Shown here: piece by piece, positions 59,005 through 64,000 of the stretch
Layout of the letters: the number at the start of each line of letters is the position of its first letter
Numbering within the stretch: position 1 is the stretch's first letter
Source: Ruminococcus sp.
Lineage (GTDB): Bacteria > Bacillota > Clostridia > Oscillospirales > Ruminococcaceae
DNA length: 64,000 nt
Direction of reading: 5' to 3'
Assembly (NCBI GenBank): GCA_017620025.1
Contig: JAFZRF010000041.1
Location: 1-64,000 of the forward strand
Position numbers and translations under genes: made by a program
Notes under the pieces: model-generated
Databases searched by the model: none
Told to the model about the DNA's origin: nothing
Seen by the model: only the letters and a program-made list of their open reading frames with translations

Positions 59005-59033
59005 TTGAATTTGTGAAGATATTATGTTATAAT
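59005..59033 (+). promoter_or_regulatory. Promoter of the M42 peptidase operon
   Basis: TTGAAT (59005-59010) and a perfect TATAAT (59028-59033) are 17 bases apart, 40 bases before the start codon. Confidence 0.85.
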
Positions 59034-59072
59034 ATATAATGACGAATTATACATACTGAAAGGACGATCCAG

Positions 59073-60083
59073 ATGGATATAAAAGACACAGTTATCAGGC
59101 TGTCCGAGGCCTATGGAGCCTCCGGCAGGGAGGACGGAGCTGCTCAGCTCGCTCTTGAGATGCTGAGGGAGTACTGCCCGGACGCTGAATATATAAACGG
59201 CAACGTAACAGGATTTACCGGAAAGCGCCGTGAGGGGAGACCGCTCCTCGTCCTCGACGCTCATCTCGATCAGATAGGCTTCATCGTGACCGCAGTAACG
59301 GATGACGGCTTCGTGAAGTTCTCCAACCTCGGCGGCATCGACCGCAGACTTCTCCCCGCTCAGCCCGTAGTGATACACGGCACAAGACCGGTCAGCGGCG
59401 TTATCTGCTCCATTCCTCCCCACCTCTCAAAGGGCGGTGCGGGCGTACCGGAGTATGACGATACTGCCATAGACACAGGCATGACCGGCGAGGAGCTCCG
59501 CAGTATCGTATCTCCCGGCGATGCAGTGACCTTCGATGTGAAGTGCGCTTCCCTTGCCGGAGAACGCCTCACAGGCGGCGCACTTGACGACCGCTGCGGC
59601 ATGGCTGCGATACTCTATGCACTCGACTTGCTTAAAGGTTGCCCGACGAAGTACGATGTGGCAGTCATCTTCTCCGCACAGGAAGAGCTCGGCGAGAGGG
59701 GCGCTGCGATAGGCGCTTACGCCCTCGATGCAGATATCGCCCTTGCCGTTGATGTGAGCTTTGCAACTGCACCCGGCGAGGACCCGGAGAAATGCGGAGT
59801 TCTCGGAAAGGGTCCGATGATAGGCATTTCTCCGTCGCTCTCCCGTGAGGTGACGAATGACCTTATTGATACAGCAAAGACAGCAGGCATCCCGTGGCAG
59901 CCGGAGGTCATGAACGGCCTTACCTCCACGAATGCCGACAGGTATTCCGTTGCCCGTGAGGGCGCGAAGACCTGCACCGTCTCCATTCCCCTGCGTAATA
60001 TGCACACTCCCGCAGAGGTCATCGACCTGACTGATGTGGAGCTCACCGGCAGACTTATCGCAGAGTACATAAAGGAGGCGTAA
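59073..60083 (+). CDS. M42 family glutamyl/aminopeptidase, first of pair
   Basis: This 336-residue cytoplasmic metallo-aminopeptidase cuts N-terminal residues from short peptides in large tetrahedral complexes. Metal-ligand and catalytic motifs are present: VLDAHLDQIGFIV (first His), GALDDRCGM (bridging Asp), SAQEELGERG (Glu pair), LAVDVSFATAPGEDPEK (Asp) and IPLRNMHTPAEVIDLTDVE (last His). It is of normal length. AAAGGA precedes the ATG. The second M42 gene starts 2 bases after its stop codon. It presumably helps to use peptides from the gut. Confidence 0.93.
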   Translation: MDIKDTVIRLSEAYGASGREDGAAQLALEMLREYCPDAEYINGNVTGFTGKRREGRPLLVLDAHLDQIGFIVTAVTDDGFVKFSNLGGIDRRLLPAQPVVIHGTRPVSGVICSIPPHLSKGGAGVPEYDDTAIDTGMTGEELRSIVSPGDAVTFDVKCASLAGERLTGGALDDRCGMAAILYALDLLKGCPTKYDVAVIFSAQEELGERGAAIGAYALDADIALAVDVSFATAPGEDPEKCGVLGKGPMIGISPSLSREVTNDLIDTAKTAGIPWQPEVMNGLTSTNADRYSVAREGAKTCTVSIPLRNMHTPAEVIDLTDVELTGRLIAEYIKEA

Positions 60084-60085
60084 AT

Positions 60086-61114
60086 ATGGAACAGCTCAGA
60101 ACACTTCTCCGCAGCCTCTGTGCCGTGAACGGCGTTTCCGGCGACGAGAGCGCAGTGAGAGAGGCTGTAATAAAGGAAATAGACGGTCTCTGCGAATACC
60201 GCACAGACCCGCTCGGCAGCCTTATCTGCTTCAAGAAGGGCAGGAAGACACCGGAGAAGAAGCTGATGATATGCGCCCATATGGACGAGGTCGGCTTCAT
60301 CATAACATACATAAGAGACGACGGCACTCTTGCCATAGCGCCCGTCGGCGGTATAGACCCGATGGTCGCGATAGGCCGTCAGGTACGTGTCGGCAGTGCC
60401 GCAGTACCCGGAGTCATAGGCTCAAAGGCGGTGCACAACCTCTCAAAGGAAGAGCGTGAAAAGGCACCCGAATGGGATGCGCTGTATATCGACATCGGTG
60501 CTGACAGCCGTGAGGAGGCAGAGAAGTATGTCGCCATAGGCGACTGCGCTTACTTCCTCCCGGATTTCACAGAGCTCGGAGAGAGCAGGGTGCGTTCAAA
60601 AGCCATCGACGACCGTGCCGGCTGTGCCATGATGATACGCATGATACAGGAGGGCGTTGAGTACGATACCTGGTTCGTATTCAACGTGCAGGAGGAGATA
60701 GGTCTCCGCGGCTCAAGAGCCTCCGCATTTTCAGTTGACCCTGATTTCGCACTTGTTCTCGAATCCACAACGGCCGGAGATATTGACGGAGTATCAGGAC
60801 AGAAGAGGGTATGCGCCCTCGGAAAGGGCCCTGTGGTAGGCTTCATGGACAGGAGCACCGTATACGACAGGGAGCTTTACCGCCTTGCATTTGATACAGT
60901 GGAAAAGGCAGGACTCCCCTGCCAGACCAAGACAATGATAGCCGGCGGCAACGATGCCGGCGCAATACACATCACACGGGGCGGCATACGCACTCTTGCG
61001 GTATCGCTGCCTTGCAGATACCTCCATTCCGCCTCCTGCGTGATAGATACGGCAGACCTTGAGAGCTCCTACAGGCTCGTGAGACTGCTGTCAGAGAAGG
61101 TACAAGAAGCATGA
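60086..61114 (+). CDS. M42 family peptidase, second of pair
   Basis: This 342-residue paralog of the preceding protein also keeps the metal site: MICAHMDEVGFIIT, KAIDDRAGCAM, NVQEEIGLRGSRA, LVLESTTAGDI (a Glu where its neighbour has Asp) and LPCRYLHSASCVID. The residue after the metal-binding Glu pair and the substrate-side loop differ, so it may have another specificity, or the two may form mixed complexes as known for M42 pairs. The ribosome binding site AGGAGG lies in the end of the first gene. It overlaps the GNAT gene by 4 bases. Confidence 0.92.
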   Translation: MEQLRTLLRSLCAVNGVSGDESAVREAVIKEIDGLCEYRTDPLGSLICFKKGRKTPEKKLMICAHMDEVGFIITYIRDDGTLAIAPVGGIDPMVAIGRQVRVGSAAVPGVIGSKAVHNLSKEEREKAPEWDALYIDIGADSREEAEKYVAIGDCAYFLPDFTELGESRVRSKAIDDRAGCAMMIRMIQEGVEYDTWFVFNVQEEIGLRGSRASAFSVDPDFALVLESTTAGDIDGVSGQKRVCALGKGPVVGFMDRSTVYDRELYRLAFDTVEKAGLPCQTKTMIAGGNDAGAIHITRGGIRTLAVSLPCRYLHSASCVIDTADLESSYRLVRLLSEKVQEA

Positions 61115-61920
61115 TAAAACTGATACAGAACGAAAAGGAGCTCGACCGGGAGCTGCTGATGCAGACTCTCTCCGGACGCAAGATGCTCGCATATATGAAG
61201 GCCTACGGCCCCGGCTACGATTTCTGCCGCTTCTTCAAGGTGACGGACAACGAGCGCCCGGGCTGTGCGGGGTATATGTTCATCATCAACTCCACGCTGA
61301 TAATATGTGCGGACGGCTATCTCGGGGCGACCGAGGAACTCCAGATATTCATAGAGATGAACCAGCCCTTCCGTATAGAGGGAGATCAGAAGATACTGAA
61401 GGGCATAAAGAAGGGCGACCGGTATCAGGAGCTGAACCGCACCGTATTCGAGCTCGTCCCGGACGAGAACAGCTACAAGTTCGCAGAGGAGTATGTGGAC
61501 TTCGATCCCTACCTCCCGGACGTATACAAGATACTCAGCGAGGGCTTCCCGAATATAGCGGATTTCTCGCTGTGGTACACTGATACCTCCCACCGCTGCC
61601 GCCACGGCATAAGCCGTGTGTTCACCTACCGGAACAGCACGACGGCATCAGTGGTATTCGATATCGGCAATGAGGTGCTCATAGGTCAGGTAGCTACCAA
61701 GGCGGCTGCGAGGGGAAGCGGCTACGCAAGGGAGTTCCTGAAATGGCTCGCATTGTTCCTCAACAATCTCGGCAAGAGGGCATTCCTGCTCGCACTCGAT
61801 GTGCGTGTCAGCTTCTACCGGGAGATAGGCTTCCGTGAGGTGCTGAAGGAGATAGTCCTTGAACGTATCGATGTTGACAAGGACAGCATCTCAAAGGGCC
61901 GCCTTGCAGACAATAATTAA
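61111..61920 (+). CDS. GNAT family N-acetyltransferase
   Basis: This 269-residue cytoplasmic protein carries a GNAT acetyltransferase domain in the C-terminal half: VLIGQVATKAAARGSGYAREFLKWLA is the acetyl-CoA loop, followed by FLLALDVRVSFYREIGFREV. The N-terminal about 125 residues (MIKLIQNEKELDRELLMQTL...) form a second, more diverged GNAT-like or related alpha/beta region. Its acceptor is unknown. The start overlaps the stop of the second M42 gene, so these three genes form one operon. Confidence 0.85.
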   Translation: MIKLIQNEKELDRELLMQTLSGRKMLAYMKAYGPGYDFCRFFKVTDNERPGCAGYMFIINSTLIICADGYLGATEELQIFIEMNQPFRIEGDQKILKGIKKGDRYQELNRTVFELVPDENSYKFAEEYVDFDPYLPDVYKILSEGFPNIADFSLWYTDTSHRCRHGISRVFTYRNSTTASVVFDIGNEVLIGQVATKAAARGSGYAREFLKWLALFLNNLGKRAFLLALDVRVSFYREIGFREVLKEIVLERIDVDKDSISKGRLADNN

Positions 61921-62238
61921 CGCTACAGAATAAGCAGTATCAAAGAGACTTTTCCGCACAGTGCCTTCGGGACATATGGGTCTGTGCGGTGTCTGATTGA
62001 ACATAATTCACAAAACGGCAGATGCGCATTTAGTCATTCCTACAAAGTTGAAATCGACTTTAAGAAAAACTCCGCACATCTGCCGTTTTGCGTCGTTTAA
62101 TAATATGAGAGAGTCTTTATGTTCCAGCATATTTTGAATAGAGAGAAATACAGGTTAGCAACGCAGAGAACCGCTGTTGGTCAGGCGGAAAAATACAGAT
62201 GAGCAGTGCTTGCCGGAAAACTTAGGAGGGAAATTATT
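61921..62238. other. Intergenic region with two hairpins
   Basis: There is no gene here. A hairpin CCGCACAG...CTGTGCGG (about 61955-61988) follows the GNAT gene and may terminate. Then comes a long-loop inverted repeat (62011-62090). No clear promoter for the next gene was found; only an AT-rich stretch lies at about 62098-62150. Confidence 0.6.
62011..62090. repeat. 80-base element with 14-bp terminal inverted repeats
   Basis: The arms CAAAACGGCAGATG (62011-62024) and CATCTGCCGTTTTG (62077-62090) are perfect reverse complements, and pairing continues two more bases past a mismatch. The 46-base middle contains an imperfect AAAGT...ACTTT dyad. It could be a large terminator hairpin or a miniature transposon-like element. 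Confidence 0.55.
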
Positions 62239-64000
62239 ATGAAACACAGAAGACTCGCAGCTGCGGTAACGGCAGCTGCAATGGCACTCACCGCCATGTC
62301 TGTTGCTGTGCCTGCAGCAACAGCGACAGATGATCCGTATGGAAAAGAAATGTTCTACGTTGATGACGACGGCAGATATATCAGCTATAACGGAATGCTG
62401 TTTGAATACTCCAAAGAGAACGGTGTGGACTATGCGACCTGTGAGGGTATGAAGTACAGATTAGAGGACGGCCATGCTGTACTTGTATCGGCAAGAGCAA
62501 ATGATTTTGTATATCTTCCGGCAATGATCCCGCTTCCGGTACCTAAGGGCATGATAGTTGATGAATTGCCCTTAGCCGAACTGTGGGAGATCGAGGACGA
62601 AGTATTCATGGGAAACTGCAGTATCAGGTCGGCATCTCTGCCGTACACCGTAAGAAGAGTCGGATACAAAGCCTTCTATGGCTGCGAGAGCCTCGAGTAC
62701 GTTGACTATCCCGATACTCTTACGGATATCGGAGGATACGCCTTTGCCTGTACTCCTTTTGCCGATATTACCACGAAGTATGACAGCGCTCTTGTCATCA
62801 ACGGAACAGCAGTATCGTTCCGCAACGGTCCGATAGTCATTCTTCCGGAGGGTACAAAGAGAATAGCAGACCGCTTCGCAGAGGGCAGCAATATAGAGTA
62901 TATCGGAATGCCTGAGGGTGTTGAGGAGATCGGAGAGAACGCCTTTAAGGACTGTCAGTATCTCAGCGACATCTGCCTGCCGAAGTCTCTTGAAAAGATC
63001 GCAGACAATGCTTTCTACCACAGCTATCACAGGAATATCTACTATGCGGGCACGAGTGTGGATTTTGCCAGGATCGAGATCGGCGAGGGCAATTCATTCA
63101 TTGATAATGGTTATCCCATTGACTATGCAAAGCCGTTCCCGATCAACAAGCATGACAATAACGGGCTCATATACAACACCTACGGCTTCAAGGCAGGCGT
63201 TGCATACTGCGATCCCGAGGTCCTCGGCGAGGTGGACATACAGGAGTACTTCTACAAGTTCGAGGAGCAGGCGGTATACACTACCAGCATCGAGGATTAT
63301 GCCTTTGACGGATGCAGAAGCATGGTATCCGTAAGAATACCGCACATGGTGGACAGTATAGGAGTGCACGCCTTCAATGGCTGCACGGCTCTGACTGATA
63401 TCTACTATGACGGCACGAAGGACAAATGGGACAAGATGCTGAGCAAGCCCATACTTAACGACAGAGTGACAATCCATTTCTCAGATATGCGTTATTCTGA
63501 TTCGGAGCTTTACGGCTATGACGGAGAACTGAGCGACGGCCGTGACAGCTACGGAGAGGTATATATCGGCAAGGATTTCAAGAAGATCAAAAAGAGTGCC
63601 TTTGAGGGCAACAGGGATATAACCTCCGTTACGATCAGCCAGTCGATGACTGAGATCGGTGACAGAGCCTTTGCAGACTGTGTAAACCTGAAGGAGATAA
63701 CCTTCACGAAAAGTGTTACACGGTTCGGCAAGGAGGTGTTCGACGGATGCAGGAAACTTACCGATGTATGGTTCAGCGGCTCCGAGGAGGACTGGAACGC
63801 CATAAAGGACAGCGTTGCTCTTCCGGACAAAGCGTCTGTTCATTTCATTGCGGAGCTGAAGGAGAACCAGTCTCTGGTTATAGAGAATAACGTGCTTGTC
63901 AACGGTTCCAAGGCCAAGGGAGTGATCGTCATCCCCGACGGAGTAAAGGAGATCGGCGTTGATGCTTTCAGGAACAATAAGGATATCACCTCGGTAACGA
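62239..64000 (+). CDS. BspA-like LRR_5 surface protein, cut by the window end
   Basis: This frame is open from the ATG at 62239 (TAGGAGGG ribosome binding site 9 bases before) to the window end, at least 587 codons. It starts with a signal peptide (MKHRRLAAAVTAAAMALTAM, cleavage near residue 30). LRR_5 units follow, such as IGMPEGVEEIGENAFKDCQY and VTISQSMTEIGDRAFADCVN, with DIYYDGTKDKWDKML and VWFSGSEEDWNAI linkers like those of the dockerin proteins at 39419 and 42816. The C-terminus is missing, so a dockerin or other anchor cannot be judged. Spacers of the type VIENNVLVNGSKAKG near the end match the recurring NGILIDG segment of the protein at 39419. Confidence 0.88.
   Translation, partial: MKHRRLAAAVTAAAMALTAMSVAVPAATATDDPYGKEMFYVDDDGRYISYNGMLFEYSKENGVDYATCEGMKYRLEDGHAVLVSARANDFVYLPAMIPLPVPKGMIVDELPLAELWEIEDEVFMGNCSIRSASLPYTVRRVGYKAFYGCESLEYVDYPDTLTDIGGYAFACTPFADITTKYDSALVINGTAVSFRNGPIVILPEGTKRIADRFAEGSNIEYIGMPEGVEEIGENAFKDCQYLSDICLPKSLEKIADNAFYHSYHRNIYYAGTSVDFARIEIGEGNSFIDNGYPIDYAKPFPINKHDNNGLIYNTYGFKAGVAYCDPEVLGEVDIQEYFYKFEEQAVYTTSIEDYAFDGCRSMVSVRIPHMVDSIGVHAFNGCTALTDIYYDGTKDKWDKMLSKPILNDRVTIHFSDMRYSDSELYGYDGELSDGRDSYGEVYIGKDFKKIKKSAFEGNRDITSVTISQSMTEIGDRAFADCVNLKEITFTKSVTRFGKEVFDGCRKLTDVWFSGSEEDWNAIKDSVALPDKASVHFIAELKENQSLVIENNVLVNGSKAKGVIVIPDGVKEIGVDAFRNNKDITSVT

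Larger units (their letters stand above)
58524..59072. other. Intergenic region dominated by repeat elements
   Basis: There is no gene here. It holds a terminator (58555-58600), a full copy of the hairpin-array repeat, a divergent second copy in the opposite orientation (58855-58937), and the promoter of the M42 peptidase operon. Confidence 0.85.

Overview
The window looks like chromosome from an anaerobic, plant-fibre-degrading gut Firmicute of the Ruminococcus group (Oscillospiraceae). The signs are several dockerin-bearing secreted proteins, a large GH10/GH43 xylanase, many BspA-type leucine-rich-repeat (LRR) surface proteins, a HydF maturase for [FeFe]-hydrogenase, a PPi-type phosphofructokinase, strong AGGAGG ribosome binding sites and sigma-A promoters spaced 17-18 bp. 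The species cannot be fixed from the sequence alone. No rRNA, tRNA, CRISPR array, phage or complete insertion sequence was seen.

Layout, left to right. 1-2300: a small lipoprotein and two membrane-anchored unknowns, flanked by two copies of a dispersed array of short hairpins; a cluster of DnaA-box-like sites lies at 562-770. 2301-7380: an AEC transporter and a potABCD polyamine importer. 7421-14308: a probable signalling operon of VWA protein, small membrane protein, PP2C phosphatase, Ser/Thr kinase, zinc-ribbon/Sel1 protein and alpha/beta hydrolase, with a parS-like site inside. 14468-19822: FliB-like and AlbA-like proteins, phosphofructokinase and RecQ. 19897-34968: a surface and fibre-degradation region with LRR, CnaB-like, transglutaminase and dockerin proteins, a MerR regulator, a strongly promoted dockerin-like secreted protein, and the xylanase divergent from an AraC regulator.

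35325-45196: a cell-surface polysaccharide locus (DUF4214-like protein, two-domain glycosyltransferase, Wzm/TagG-like permease, Wzt/TagH-like ATPase). Two LRR-dockerin genes with their own promoter sit between the permease and the ATPase, which suggests that export of a surface glycan and display of LRR proteins are linked. 45323-50655: a two-component system and a NagZ-like GH3 lipoprotein. 50684-54384: a membrane protein, a methionine gamma-lyase-family enzyme, HydF and a DUF2809 protein. 54453-58600: a beta-helix surface protein followed by a 37-residue peptide, a PqqD-like protein and a nucleotidyltransferase, possibly a RiPP-like cassette. 59005-61920: two M42 aminopeptidases and a GNAT acetyltransferase. 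62239-64000: an LRR protein cut by the window edge.

The points most worth a second look are the hairpin-array repeat, whose stems carry compensatory base changes between copies; the VWA-phosphatase-kinase operon; the 37-residue peptide cassette; the shared uncharacterised C-terminal domain of two surface proteins; the LRR-dockerin genes inside the export locus; and the paired DnaA-like and parS-like sites.
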